Assembly: GCA_013397455.1 (NCBI GenBank)
Contig: VYZB01000209.1
Location: 657,417-721,416 of the forward strand
Length of the DNA: 64,000 nt
Origin: Crotophaga sulcirostris
Lineage: Eukaryota > Chordata > Aves > Cuculiformes > Crotophagidae
Direction of reading: 5' to 3'
This document shows positions 47,266 through 60,300 of this stretch, piece after piece. The notes below the pieces were generated by a model. The model was not told the origin of the DNA and did not search any database. It saw only the letters and a program-made list of their open reading frames with translations. Both the position numbers and the translations under genes were made by a program. Each line of letters opens with the position of its first letter. Position 1 is the first letter of the stretch.

Positions 47266-50210
47266 ACATTCTTAAATGTTATTGGTTAAATATTGAAATG
47301 GAATTCAAAGAGCAGTTTCAGTGCTTTAAATAATAGTGTCATTTTGGTAATATAAAAGATGTATCGTCACAATTTTCAAAGACTTTTCTAGGCCTGTTGT
47401 TTTTTTTTTAAGATCTGAAAATCACATTTGCAATTAATATTTGTGTAAGGCAGGACAGTCTAAACACCTTCCTTTAAACCTATGTGACCTCATGTAAGTA
47501 ACACTTTACAGGTTCAGGCACCCTCACTGAAATCCCTGTCATGGTTGCCAACACTGATGCTGGGAGGAAGGCTGGTAAGACTGGATTATGCTTTTCAAGC
47601 ACATACGGTCCAGGTTCAATTTGCAGCTGCTCTCCATTGAAGTCAACTCCCACTGAAGCCAACTGATGAGGTCCACATGTAGACCCAAGGACAACACTTC
47701 CTTCTGACTACTTTTGTCCAGTCCTGCAAACAGCTACTCTTAAGGCCAAAGGTGTGAATAAAGAGTGAGTAGAAGATGAAGTAAAGAGGAGTCTGTAATG
47801 TCTTAATGGTGCAGAGGAACTGCTACATGGTGCACAGCTATCCATCCTTTCTCCAAATCTGCCAGCAGTAGAAGAAAGATAGTAGCAACCTGCATGGATT
47901 CTCCAACAATGAGACACAGAGGCATCAGCACTCCCCTGCTCATGTTTTATCTCCCTTTCAATAATGTATTAACATAACTTATTGTACTTCTAGGTAGTCA
48001 TCCACACAAATAATAATCCTCTTTTAAAAATTTTTAGAGTATGCCACAGAAGAAAATTCACCTTAACCTTTGTGCTTTAGGAATAAATAACCGAGTCACC
48101 AAAGCAGCAAGAGAGGAAATGTATTCTTGGAGAGGAAATGTGACAAAAGATGAGAGTAGGTGAGGCGGAGACACATCAAAACACCATTATAAAAGACAAA
48201 TCCATACTACAGAGATGCCAGGAGAGGACTCTTTTACTGATGCTGGTTAGAGTGTCTCATTAAATACAGAAAAGACCTGCACATTTCTCATAACGCAGGC
48301 TTCTCTCGTGGATATAGCTCCTTCACGTGAACAGAAAAAAACATATGTTGTAAAATACCATATAGGCAACATTATTACTATTTCAGCTGTTTTGGTTATG
48401 GAATTGCTAACAAAAGAACACTGAATGGGTGCTTTATATTCAATAAAAACTTTTTTCAGCCAGTCCATTGTACCTTCACACTGATTGATTCCGACATAAA
48501 GGTGGGCCAAAAACCCAATATGCATGGAGTTTTGAATGAAGCCAAAAATAGCTCTGGGGAAAAAATGTTACCAAAATGCAGGCTATCTCACACAGCATTT
48601 TTTCAGCATACAGTTCAAAAAAGACCAAAAATCAATTTCTCTAAAAATTGTAACCTGTCCCCTCCCCCAGACAGTAAGTGTCTAAGATTGATCTGTACTT
48701 ATAACTGTTGAATTCATCCCCTTCTCATGTTACAAAGGCTGTCACTGGATATAAAGTGTAACTTGGGACGACTGTGGCAGCTATCAAACCTCCTCTGACA
48801 CATTAGAGTGCCTGAAATCCAGACACCCAAGGTTTACATCAGAAAACTCCAGCATGCAGCGAACAACTCAAAACCAACTATCGACCATCCTATTGATTTC
48901 TAGTGGGCAAACCAAGATGGGAAAAGCACCAGAAGAGATAGGATTTCTTTTCCTCTCCTCATTGCTAACTTAGTGGCTGCCAAACTCAGGTCTTCTCAGG
49001 CTTAAGCCATCAGAGGTTTGCATTGCAGCTAGCCAGGATGTCTGGCTAAGATAATTCAAGCTGAAAGCAGACAATGTGCAGTGGGAGCTGATTAGCCACT
49101 GACTTCCAACGTGACCTGCCTCGGTCCCAAAAGCAGCTTCTTGACTGTAAGATATGGACGTTACAGCACAGCTGAAAAAAGTATGGTTATCTTTTCAGAT
49201 GGTACATGAGGACGTCTGACTATCATACTTCGGTAATTAAGAGAGGCACTTTTTGCAACTGGCAAAACCCAACCATAGTCTTCAAAATATTTGATCATAT
49301 ACTGCAACAACAGGTTTAAAAGAGACTGTTTTCAAAAACTCTCTGCAACCAATATGAAATATAGTAAGGATTAAATAAACCTTAAACTAATTCACACTAT
49401 GGAAAGAAGGTGTTAAAAAGGCCACATATTTTCCATCTCCTTCTCTTCATCAACAAAACCAGTCTGCTGTGTGTTTCAGTAACTTTGCTGAAAGTATTCC
49501 AGATTTGCATCCATGTAGCTGAAGGCACTTCTGACCTTATGTGGAGACTGGGAAAATAATAACTATAGGTGTGATTTTGATCATTCATAATTGAAAAGGA
49601 AATATCTCATGTTTGCTGCAGATCATCTGTTTCACTCATTATATTCATATCTTAGCTGGTACTTCTGTGTTTAATTTGGAGATTGCATGGCCCCAGTTCA
49701 AAATGAAAGCTTGGTTCTGAATCCCATGGATTTTGCAGCTGAATCTCAGCCACAGGAACACCCTTTTCCAATTATAAAGTGTATGGCTAGGGTGTAAATC
49801 CTAGTGCATATTTTATACTGAAAGTCACAAAATTCGCAAAGCACTCAAGAAACCTCTGAAGATCTTCTGTGAAAGCCTGATGAGTTTGTTGTAAAAAATG
49901 AGAAGTGTCTTCTGCCTTTAAAATACGACTGTGTTACAGAATCGGAGTAAGGCCATCATCTGTTATTTTTCATTTGTTACATTAATTGGCTGCAAGGTCC
50001 AAAGTATTTGACATATATGAACTCTTCTGCTGCTCCCCTCTGTAAAGCTCCAGCATTTTTTACACAGCTCTGCAGGAACACAAACCGTAACGTCTGGAAT
50101 GTTTTGATCTTATCTTAAGTTTTTAATAACTTTCTTTTTTATATACCACATATTTTACATTTTTTATTGCAAAACTCACTTTGCAGCTGTTTATTCCCTC
50201 CTAACTTTAG
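47266..50210. other. Intronic stretch with one ancient repeat phrase
   Basis: At 47611-47668, gttcaatttgcagctgctct...attgaagtcaactcccactgaagcc is another copy of the 'attgacttcaatgggagtt' type relic, reversed. No exon, RNA gene or other family was recognised. Confidence 0.4.
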
Positions 50211-50214
50211 AGGG

Positions 50215-50460
50215 TTCTGCTCATCCCCAGGTCCCCGAAGGACAGAAACCGAAGCGCCGGCTGGCAGCAGCAGCCGTGCTGTCCCAAGGGGTGCTGCCCA
50301 AGTGCGAGGCACCTCCAGGCTCCTCCCCAGAGGAAGAGGAGGCAGAGCTGTGGCTGCAGCAGGGCCACAGCCAGGACACCCGGGAGGCAGCTGCTGGCTG
50401 GGCAGCCCCGCAGACACTTTACAGCTGCTTCCTTCACAGCGTTCCCAAGAAAGTGATGTG
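50215..50460. other. GC-rich intronic patch
   Basis: Frames of 103 aa (+), 92 aa (-) and 110 aa (-) overlap. CpG is moderate (gaaaccgaagcgccggctgg). No exon signals. Confidence 0.45.
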
Positions 50461-53345
50461 ACTCTCCCCAGGCGGTGAATCCACCTTCTAAGATGCTGGG
50501 ATCAAATTGCACTGCACTTGGACAGCCAGGCTGAATCAACTCCTCAGTACTTTATCTCTTTTTCAGAGCAAGGAGAAAATACAAGTGCATACATTTATAA
50601 AGCTACACCAAACTATTATGTAAATACTGTATGTTGGAGTGGGTATTTTAGTTTTATGGTGGGACAGCAGGAATAAGCTTATAAATCTAAGGCCCAGGTC
50701 AATGCTTAAGAAGAGATTACCTCTAAGCTTTACTTACACATTCTATTTTGGCCCAACAATTTACAACGTATTTCTGGAAAAGAGACTAGTCCCTGCTCAC
50801 TGCTGCTGGCACAGAGCACATGGTGCAGATGCATCTTCCTGAGATGTCAGGGGCTAGCGCATAAGAAGGGACAGTAAATTCCCATAGAAGCAATTTGACT
50901 TAAACCGCAGTGGGGATAAAGAAGATCTACTCAGCTTGAGCCTGGCGCTTTTTCTGGCTCGTGACACAGGCTTACATACAGTCTCATCGCCTATCGTACA
51001 GCTTATCATGACCCTCACCCTAACAGCTTCGTCTCAAGCCAAGATCTGCGAGGGCTCCTTCCAAAACAAACTAAGTCAAAGTTGCTCTGAAGTAATGTTT
51101 TTTTTCCGAACTAAGTGAGATGCAACTCCACTTCCACCCACGTAGTAACCTAGGCACGTGCTCAGAGGTCTGTGACGAAAGCACAGGAAAATGCATGCAT
51201 CAAGTACCCCAAGTTGCCAAAACGGAGTCCAAAAGCTTAGGTCAAGAAACAAAAAAGTATGCAAAATTTTCAGAGAGGTCTCAATGCCACTAACAAACTA
51301 CATCTGCTGATCTGCACGCCCCGTTTTTCTCAAGGATGCAAGTCACAGGTGCCATCATAGCAGCCATTGTCTGGAACAGGCTTCCAGCTGCATCACCAAG
51401 CTCACAAAATGAGGTTGTAAAGTAAGAATAACCTTATAACAACACGGTGTTACTTGTGGAATGAGATTCTTAGTACACAGACGGTATCAGAAGGGATCAT
51501 CAAAACATTACGATAGATACTAAAATGGAATTCTTGTTAAGATGTTAACTTACATTTATGCATAAAAGCAGCATATTTAAAGTATGTTTGTTAACATTTG
51601 CAGTTATTTTACTGATGGAGAGGCATTTGGAAGGAAGTTACACGGGTAACAAAGCAACTATTTTAAATAACACTAGGTGCATTATTTAATAGAAGTTGAC
51701 AGTAGAGATTAAGGAGCAGTACACGTGGAGTGTTTGATTTTGTTCTCTAGTGGTAAAGGAAGATATAACGGCATGTTTGGACAGAAGAATCCTAACGTTT
51801 GATGTCTCCAGCTGCAGAATTTCAGGGCTGAGTTACTGAGCACAGGCCAGACATTGCCCTAACTTGGTTAACTAAAAAAAACTGCCACAGGGAGATTTCC
51901 ACCCTGCCTTGCAGGGTTTGCTGAGACACATTCTCTTTCATGAATAGCAAGTAACTCCCTGTGATCAAGATGATAAGCATTATCCTAGCCCCCATTTTTT
52001 AGCACGTAAGAAGCACGCGTTCCAACTCTGCAAACTCCAGACCATTTCCTAGAAGGAAAGAAAGTAGAAAGCTTATGTCAGGACACCGTTCCTCAGCACA
52101 CGGCTGTTAAAAAGAGGGTGAATGCACCTATAAGAAGAAGGGTGGACACATTTATTTGCTTGTTTTTCTTCTTGGACTGAGAGGCGCATGACAGAAAGTG
52201 GAGCGGGATCAAGTCCAAAGAACTATCCTCTTTAAGGATACACTACGTGGTATCACCAGTGAGTCTCAGCCAATATTGGCTAACAGTCGCTGTCTGTTTG
52301 CCAAGCAGAAGTTTGCCATGTTAAACTGTCACTATATTGCCACCTTGAAGAGGCGTTATCATCACTCTTGCGATGATACACGGCAACCGTGAACGGAAAC
52401 CGAGGCCGGAGCTCACACATCTGAACAACAGACAATCCTGGTGCCACGGATAAGTAACCCAACAGACAGAGCTGCCTGCCTATCGCTGCCATGATCCAGG
52501 AACCCTCTGCACATGGACAGTCCCCGCAGGAAAAATTATACTGGTTTATGATTTTATAATACAGCAATTACTGAATTTTATTAAAAATACTGAGAACACG
52601 GAAACCCATTTGATTATTTCTCTAAATTTACTGTTTCCTTGCTCTGAATACAGTATAAAAGCACAACAGAACGCCACAAAATCACTTGTGCATCTCATGG
52701 AATTGATACTGACCAAAAAAACATCGACAAGAATGCATTCCCAAAGCATCTTGCCCTAAGATCTTCACAGGTAAAGGACAGCGAGTCAGCCAGCACAGCG
52801 GCCACAAGGCAGGGGCCAGATTTTCCCTTTCACTAGACTTCTTTTGGTACGGAATCAGGCACATAAAACCTGGGGAAAGGGGAACACTACACCAGACAGA
52901 AGTGTTATATGCTGCTGCAGACAAGGCTCACCATATGGGAAAACACTTACATAACAGAGCTGCACGGCTTAGCTAGAGTTCCTGCACAAACTCCTCAGTA
53001 ATACAGCAAAGTTATAACATGAACTTACAGAATGTAGGACCTGAAATTTGATTAGATACAGGGTGGGAACTATTTTTTTTTATTTAATAATGACTGTATA
53101 ATATTGACCTTAGTAATTACAGACTGGAAAAGCAAACTTCAGATTAATGGCACCATATTGATTTTGCACTTGCAAAAGTACAAAAGTACTTTTATGCCTA
53201 AGAAAGGTTCTAGTTACCACATCTGAAAGACCCTGGCAGAACAGTGTCTTGGAGAACTGTATTCTTCATTCAGTAGTGTTCCTAAGCATACACCTAACTG
53301 CCTTACTCACAAGCCCTAACAACCTGATAAAGCCTCCTCTGTAGC
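50461..53345. other. Intronic stretch, nothing recognised
   Basis: tctggaacaggcttccagct near 51370 faintly recalls a CR1 phrase, too weak to call. Otherwise nothing. Confidence 0.35.
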
Positions 53346-56095
53346 GCCCTCAGCCACCTTTGACTCAATACTTTGCGGAGTTGGAGTCAACTCTAATGGG
53401 TCAACTGCAATTTAACTTATTAAAATAGTTTATTCAATATGTAATACATCAGTGAATTAATGTATTATTCACCAATACATTCTGAACTATGTAGTCAGCT
53501 GTATGAAATGTTTCTAATACACTAGCTGACATTTTTTTAATTACACAAATACTTTGGGTAGCAAATACTGTTCGCTATTTGACAAGCCCTACAAATTATA
53601 TACAGCTAATTACATTCAGGTTGGTATATGCGTTATAAATAAGCGTGATAAAACTGTGATATCAGTGCTGACAGAATTTTAGTGGAAATCGACATTTTCC
53701 TATACTGAAGTAACTGAGTTATGAACAGAAATACTGCCTCCAGAAATGCAATTGTAAATTAATAAATTGTGAATGTGCATAAAATGACTTATTATTTTAA
53801 GACACTACATATTATTGCCTTCAATTCTTATTAATTTTATGACTTGTCTTAATTTATTCTTTGAGATTTTTATTCCTCTTTTCTTAACCATTGTTTAAGT
53901 TACTGACTTCAAAGGTTTTTCACAGCCAAATCCTCCATGTATTTGCTTGTGAATCCCAAACTTTAAGCGTCAACTTGCAAACCTGTGTAAAGAACTGCGT
54001 GAGCAGTCACACACTGCGAACCTGGACACCAAGTAGTAAATAAGCTAAGCCTTGGGACTGTGGTAGGTGGAGAAGCTCAGCATCCAAAAAGTCTGAACCA
54101 CAACAGGGCTGTCTAACACACTGCAGTCATTTGTATTCATTCCAAGATTACTGACTTTATAATGACATTAAATTTAAACACAAAATAACAAGTTATGGAG
54201 CTGGTCCTGTTCTCCATTACATAGTCCTAAACCAGTCTGTGAGGCCAACCCTAGTCTACCTCAGTCTAACCAAGTCAAAATTTGTTTCAGGCCTTGTCTT
54301 ATGCAAAGACAAATCCTACCATCTGCTTGGGGTTCGGCTAACCAGCCTCCTTCCCTGAGATTCCCTGAAGTAGCAACCTGAATATCACACCTGTTTATCA
54401 CGACAACTCCCTTTAACAGATCCTTCTGTTCTCCTGTCCTGACTATTATATCTGTTAGCATCCTGCAGCAGGCAAGGGGAACACGACCTCTTCCCATACA
54501 CGAGGGAAGAGGCTGAAATTTTGAGCCACGGTGATGTAGCCTGTCACCAGGTGTGGATTAGCTGTTCCAAGTCAGTGCATGTCACAGCGCTTTAAAGATG
54601 TGCGGAGGCGTGATGAAACCCTACACAACAACATATATCCTCAACTTACCACATCCGCATCTGAAACAGTCGTGCCTGGAGGGACCTTTTCCCATGTTAT
54701 GGTATGTAGTAAAATACAAAAATAACAAAAATAAAAGCCCAACAAAACAAGACAAAAACCTAAAGGAAAAAGGATACCTTTTGTGAAAGAACTATTACTA
54801 AATGGAAAGTCAGTGAAAAAACACAGGGAGGGGGGAAAGAAAAGAAAAACAGGAGAGCGCATTCTTCAGTAGGGGAACTTTCTCCTGTAAATTGGCAGTG
54901 AATCAGTTACTAAATGACATGCCTAAAATCAGATGGCGGATTATTGGAAATGAAATCTTTGTCCCAGGAAAGCCAACAGCAAAAATCCTATTGATTTCCA
55001 TGGGACAGGGTTGTCTCTCTGGACTTAACAGTCAATCATGCAGAACTGGCAATGGCATCCGAACATCCCTGTTTGTTATTAGACCACGGAAATCCGTATT
55101 AGTTTGCTTCATCTGCACTTGTGACCAGTGCACCAGCACTTATTTTTTGGCATGGAGGTGCAAATAAGCAGAGTGGGTTCAATTTTTCAACCCAAGCCAC
55201 ATGAATGAGAGCTTTGCTATTTCTCCCAAGCATTTCAGAGTCCATTTTCCCCCTGAAAGGCATAGGCAGCCTCACCACTAATGGGAGTGCTGTGTTTACA
55301 AGCAGAGGGGAAATAAGCCTTTAGTGTTTTTGCATATTTGCAATACAGTATGGGGTTGGGATGGGAGGAAGGTTTGTTGGAAGAGGAAGATGGCGAGAAA
55401 CAATGGAAGCAAAAATCTGGTCTTCAGAGGCTAGTATTGCTATGAAGTACATATACACAATCCTCATTTTTCCCAGTCCTTTTTGCAGAAATGGTTTGGC
55501 AAACATCAAACTAAACTGCAGGTACTTAATAGTATAAATATTATACGATGGTATAGTGCTCCCATTTAAACAACTTTTCAGGAGCAACCTTTCAAAATTT
55601 TAAGTGCTTGGAAATTCTTGGACGACAAAGCTGCTGTTTGTGACTAATCTTTTTATCTGACATCAGAACTGGGTCCAAATAAATAAAGGGACAATAACAG
55701 AGTAACAATGTAGAAAGAATGCGTGTGCACAGCGCGTACCCACGCAGAAAAATAATAAACAGATTTACAATAGCAAAGGGTGTGATAGGCAAGATACTAT
55801 TAATACAGTGCTCAAAGCCCATCACTTAGATTAAATATTATATGACAATCACCACACATTGATACAAGGCTGAGTAAACAAACGATACAAACTGTAGTGG
55901 GTATATTTGTCCAGCCATGTATTAGTGCAATATACAAAATGGGACACAGTGAACACTTAAAAGTGAAAATCTGTGACCTGCGAGTATCCCCAAAATGCCC
56001 GTAGAACATTATTCTCCCTTTTAACCTTAATTTTTATTCTCTGTCTCAATTTCTGCTCTGCTTCTCCCATCATAGCCCAAGTTACCTACGCTGAC
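53346..56095. other. AT-rich intronic stretch with ancient repeat phrases
   Basis: cctattgatttccatgggac at 54987 and ggagttggagtcaactctaa near 53380 are short relics of the 'attgacttcaatggga' type. AATACAT(N10)ATGTATT near 53443 is a short inverted repeat. No exon was recognised. Confidence 0.35.
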
Positions 56096-56099
56096 AGCC

Positions 56100-56840
56100 A
56101 TAGCAGGCCAAGGTAGCACAGATGGGGTGGCTGCAGCTGCATCTCACCTGCCAGACTGCAAAACCCACCGGGACACTTTCTCGCTCCCTTTATGTCTGTC
56201 TTTGTGCATTTGCAACAGCGCCTTTCTCTGGGCCTTTATTGAACGTGTCACCGATGCCACACGGCAGCGGCTACGACGCACAGCTAATAACCCACAGATC
56301 CACAACGTGTTTCTTAACGAAGGAAACCCCAGACGTGGCCTCCCCAAGAATTATACCTTGAACATGTCAGTATGGGTTCTGATTTAAAGCAAACCAATAT
56401 GCCTGGCTCCCCAAAGGCAGCACACCCGTAGGACAAAGAATACCTCAATGCAACTCAACAGCAAACCCTGCTGGATTAAATTGCAGCGCTGGTGGGCTCC
56501 ACATTTGATCCTGGTTTGCCTTTGTGAGGAATCGGAGCGGGTGCAGGTGGCTGTGCGGGAGCAGCCTGGCTTGCAAGGCGATGGGAACAATGTGCGGCGA
56601 GCCGAGCGCGGCAAAACTTTCCTCGTAAAGTTGCTCATTTCGGGCTTCAGGAGAAACTTGGCAAAGTTTCCCTCGGGGCCCAATTTTTTTCAAAAGCCTT
56701 AACCTCCCTACCTTTGTTTAATCTTCAATTTTGTGTCTAAAAAATAAGGGGCCGGGAGTCAGTTTTTCTACGCCCGGTTTTGCAGGCTGCAAAAAAAAGT
56801 CCTGCTGCCACCTGAGCAGGGGATCGGCTGGACAGCGAGA
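56100..56840. other. Mixed intronic stretch with a CpG-rich core
   Basis: CpGs cluster at 56525-56615 (ggcgagccgagcgcggcaaa). Frames of 86 aa (+) and 99 aa (-) are unrecognised. The sequence is non-repetitive and could be regulatory. Confidence 0.35.
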
Positions 56841-57129
56841 TGCCTGCGCGCTCTCGCTTACTTCCACAAATAATCCCACCTGCAAACGGAGAAGTTGAGT
56901 TTCAAATATCAGGCCCTCAGGTTCGTGGATCTTTTGAAATGAAGCTGTGTCAGATTTATGGCTTCGGTGTGCGAATGGAGGAAACCGTGGCCATTTTGAG
57001 CAAGTCCTGCCCAGAGCTTTCTGATCTGAACCACAGGCTCCACTTCCAGATCAGAGCACAGAAAGTTTTTGTAGTGCGCGTGTGCTTGCCGAAAAATATG
57101 CGTAGCTCTGCAAAGCAAAGCAGGCACGG

Positions 57130-57168
57130 AGCACATGTCTCCAAGAAGCACATGTTTCCAAGAAGCAC
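57130..57168 (+). promoter_or_regulatory. 17-bp tandem repeat carrying two p53-family-like half-sites
   Basis: AGCACATGTCTCCAAGA is followed directly by AGCACATGTTTCCAAGA and then AGCAC. GCACATGTCT (57131-57140) and GCACATGTTT (57148-57157) each match RRRCWWGYYY at 9 of 10 positions, with a 7-bp spacer, inside the 0-13 bp range accepted for p53-family elements. Binding is inferred. Confidence 0.4.
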
Positions 57169-57419
57169 GCCTGCCCTCCCCAGCCTGCAAATGCAGCTAT
57201 CACCGCTGTATTTATTAAAAGCTATAAAGCGAGCGAAAGCCCCCACGTTATATCCTTCCCAAACTACTTTCTACTAAAACAGAAGACAATTATGGCAGAC
57301 TGCACGCCCTTTACTTTGGATGCAGTTAAAGATTTTGCTGGCTGCTACACCAAAACTTCCCATGCTGTGTTTACTGAATTGAATATAATCTTTTTTTTCT
57401 TCCTACCTTAATTTCAATA

Positions 57420-57705
57420 TTTAGAATAGCTTAATTATATCTGATATCTAGTAAATGTTAAATTGCTGCCATGGATACTGTACTTGTTTTAGGCTTTGCC
57501 CACAACCCAAAATGTAACTAAAGATTAATAGAATGCTGAAATATTTTTGGCTGCAAGTGAAATTTAATGAATAAACATTTAAATAAATTACCCCAATAAT
57601 GAAACAATATGCCATTAATGCTTGAGTTATGCTAAATGCCTCACTTCTCTTACAATTCATGCAAATACTTGGGGAAAGAAATTATAGTGGGGAACTACAT
57701 TAAAC
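57420..57705. promoter_or_regulatory. Candidate conserved non-coding element
   Basis: AT-rich and non-repetitive, with homeodomain words, TAATGA motifs and an octamer-like atgcaaat (57660-57667). The texture suggests constraint. Not tested. Confidence 0.3.
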
Positions 57706-58020
57706 AAAATCCTTCCTAAACCACGCCCAGAAAACAGGGTCTCTAGAGAATCGGGAACAAAAACTGTGGCTTGTCAGTCAAAGTGTCTAACTATGGCATA
57801 TGGGTAAAGGTTTCAGTCTGCTATCTCCAGACTCATCTTATGGCCCGGGTTCAACACTGCTGAACTGCTCTCCAGACAAAAGCCGAACTCATTGAAAATG
57901 GGTGCTGCGAGCTGTCTGGTCAGTGCGATCGCGTAGCCGGCGTCTGGATGCACACAAACTACTGGCATGGGGAAAATGCAATGCGCTTTGGAGGGCTTTA
58001 GAGTTTCCTAAGAGCTGAAA
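57706..58020. other. Intronic stretch with a CpG-bearing spot
   Basis: gtgcgatcgcgtagccggcg at about 57924 carries five CpGs, including a GCGATCGC palindrome, in otherwise CpG-poor DNA. Nothing else seen. Confidence 0.4.
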
Positions 58021-58040
58021 AAGAAGCAGCCTGAAGGTTA

Positions 58041-58136
58041 AAGCTGGCTAGTCAGAATGGCATACTTGGCTGCATATATAGCCAGGTGGCCTGGGCATAT
58101 TGGCAAACAACTGGCAAACTGCCCAATACATATGGC
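58041..58136. promoter_or_regulatory. NFI half-site cluster with one near-consensus dimer site
   Basis: Seven TGGC/GCCA half-sites lie in 96 bp: 58045, 58066 (TTGGC), 58081 (GCCA), 58087, 58100 (TTGGC), 58112 and 58133. CTGGC-AAACT-GCCCA at 58111-58125 has the correct N5 spacing and matches TTGGC(N5)GCCAA at 8 of 10 fixed positions. The cluster lies within an intron of NFIA, whose product binds this sequence, so auto- or cross-regulation by NFI proteins is a natural inference. Binding was not tested. Confidence 0.45.
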
Positions 58137-58159
58137 TTAGATTGCTTTGCTCTTCCCAT

Positions 58160-59480
58160 GAAGCCTCCTTAGACTCTTGAGCAAGCATTCATTTTAGAGC
58201 AAAATGCATCCAAGTGTTAAATAAAATCTTCCCCCAAATATTCTGCATGTAACATTTTTCTTTAAATAATAATGAGATAACTATATTAAAATAAACTAAT
58301 TATATATTTTAATGAATTCTTACATAAAATTGACACACCCCTCCCGCCTTTTTCTAAGTAGATCTGCCCTTACTTTTGTTAACTCCTGAAGTACCAAATA
58401 TGCCATTTTTTCCACTCGTGCTCCTTTGAGGGGTAAACACTCATTACAGTGTTTAAGCTCTTAGCGTGCTGTAACTTGCATTGCACTGTGAAGTCGGGTG
58501 CTTGAGAGGCCCGTTAGCAGCGTCCTGTGCTGCTGCCACCGCACAGAAGCCACGGCAGATGTTCAGGGCTTCTCCCAGTTTCGTGGTTACTCTGTGGTTT
58601 AGGCAGATAGTTGCCTTTATTAAATGTTAAATGACATCTTTTTCTTGAAAAGTGCTTTCTCTTAAAAACTTAAAGCCAAGTCCCAATAGAAATTTAAAAA
58701 TTCAGAAAATTAAAGTGAAGCACTTCGGCACATACTCCAGACCAAGTATACGTTTAAGCATCAATCCTACAGCACGATTCCTTATGCTAAGGCTAGTGTA
58801 AATACTGCATTAAACATTCACAACAGCTTTGGGGAAAGGGCTAAACATATTTAAACAATTAACACTTGCCAAACTCTAAGCCGGTGCTCACATGCCACTG
58901 ACTCTAAGCAGAGGTTGTGACAAAAGTAAATTCTTCTACATTAAAAGCAATGGGACTTCTGTTGAAAGCTCAGTAAATGCTGAAGTGTTTGGCTAACTGA
59001 AGCCTCAGTTCATGAGAATCAAGAAATAATTCTCCTCAGTTCCAGAAAAAACGGGCTTGCTCACCCTCATCCCACTGAAACTCCTTTCTGTTTCACAAAC
59101 AGGTCATTGGAGTTTAGAGTGCTGCAAGTTAACTTAAGACAACAACCTAAGTTTCATTTTAATGGACTCTTTAACTACAGTTTTTCAGCAGTTAAAAACG
59201 TCCAAAAAGAGAAAGCCAAAAGCTTTCCCAAAAGCCGTTAAAAGCCAAGAGTGAGTTACCATTCCTGTGTCACCCATGGGTAATTCTGCATCCCTAATGA
59301 ACGCAAACCTTGATACTAATGTTTTAATTAAAACTGATGCCTTGTTAACATTTTAAAAGGAAGTATGCCACCTGCTAGTAAAAGTAAATTCTAATAATCC
59401 AGCCTTTACAATCCTCAACTCTGAAAGGCCAAATACACGCAGCAGACAGGCATTCAGAGCTGACTTCAGCCCAAGTCTCC
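58160..59480. other. AT-rich intronic stretch
   Basis: Very AT-rich at 58255-58330. caatgggacttctgttgaaa at 58949 is another possible ancient repeat relic. Nothing coding. Confidence 0.4.
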
Positions 59481-59489
59481 AGATACTAC

Positions 59490-59825
59490 CTCTGTTCAGT
59501 CATTTAATCTCCCTGTCACTTTGGTTTTTTGATAGTGTTCCCTTTCCGCTATTCTTTGTTTGTTTTGTATATTTGAAGTATGAAATCATCAGGTCAAGGA
59601 GTAATTTATGTATATAGATTCTTATTTATATAATGTCTACATACAAGAAGGACCTGACCTTCACCAGAACCCCTATAAGCCATCATAATATAAATAGTGT
59701 ACATTATTTACTTAACTTCCTTGCTTCAGTTTCTTTAAGGGGGGGAATAATATTTACAGGGATGTTGTGAGGATTAGCTCATTACTTCAAGAGCCTTGAA
59801 GATGAAACATGCAATGTAAATGAGA
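59490..59825 (+). mobile_element. MIR-like ancient SINE remnant, possibly split
   Basis: The right part (59706-59822) reads ttacttaacttccttgcttcagtttctttaag, gggggaataatatttacagg and gatgttgtgaggattagctc, matching forward MIR ('cacttaacctctctgtgcctcagtttcctc...ggggataataatagtacct...gggttgttgtgaggattaaatgag'). A weaker similar phrase at 59502-59530 (tcatttaatctccctgtcac) may be a second copy, or the same copy split by about 180 bp. Confidence 0.65.
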
Positions 59826-59944
59826 AATATCAAGTATCAGCGACACTGATGAAATTATCATCACCATTGTTAAGAGCAGCGTTCAAGAGTAAAACCGGGA
59901 CAGAAATGTGTCTTTCTGCAAAAGTACACTGCTATAGGCCGAAA

Positions 59945-60300
59945 CACAATGACCTTGGCGCCATCTTTTCCTTCACCTTCCTCATCCCCCTCCTCACTGG
60001 CAATGAGCATCATTTGGAGCTTTATTAGAACGTCTCCACGCCAAGTTGGACATGCTCCAGGCAGAGCTGTCCTCGGTCAAGGGCAACATGTGAAGTGCTC
60101 TCAGACAACTCGGATGGCCTGGATGAAGACAGAGGGCGGAACAAACAAACTGGGAATTGTTGTTTGTCCTGCAGAGACTTTGCCACCCGAGCACTTGACA
60201 ATTATCAATTTCTCTTGATGGCGTGAACTGGAGGCTCTGATGACGGCAGCAAAGGGGAAATGCGTGCCTTCAATTCCCTGCTGCAGTGAGCTACTAGTAT
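59945..60300. promoter_or_regulatory. Candidate enhancer with YY1 and forkhead-type motifs
   Basis: GCGCCATCTT at 59958-59967 contains a YY1 core. ACAAACAA (60141) and TTGTTTGT (60160) form inverted forkhead-like words around actgggaattg. agcacttgacaattatcaat follows at about 60189. Non-repetitive and of varied composition, as in conserved developmental enhancers. Inference only. Confidence 0.35.

Noticed and set aside
51360..51400. tctggaacaggcttccagct as a CR1 fragment
   Set aside because: Only a short phrase resembles CR1 and the surrounding bases do not.
56840..57277. 145-codon plus ORF
   Set aside because: Unrecognised, and it contains the 17-bp DNA tandem repeat. Likely chance.
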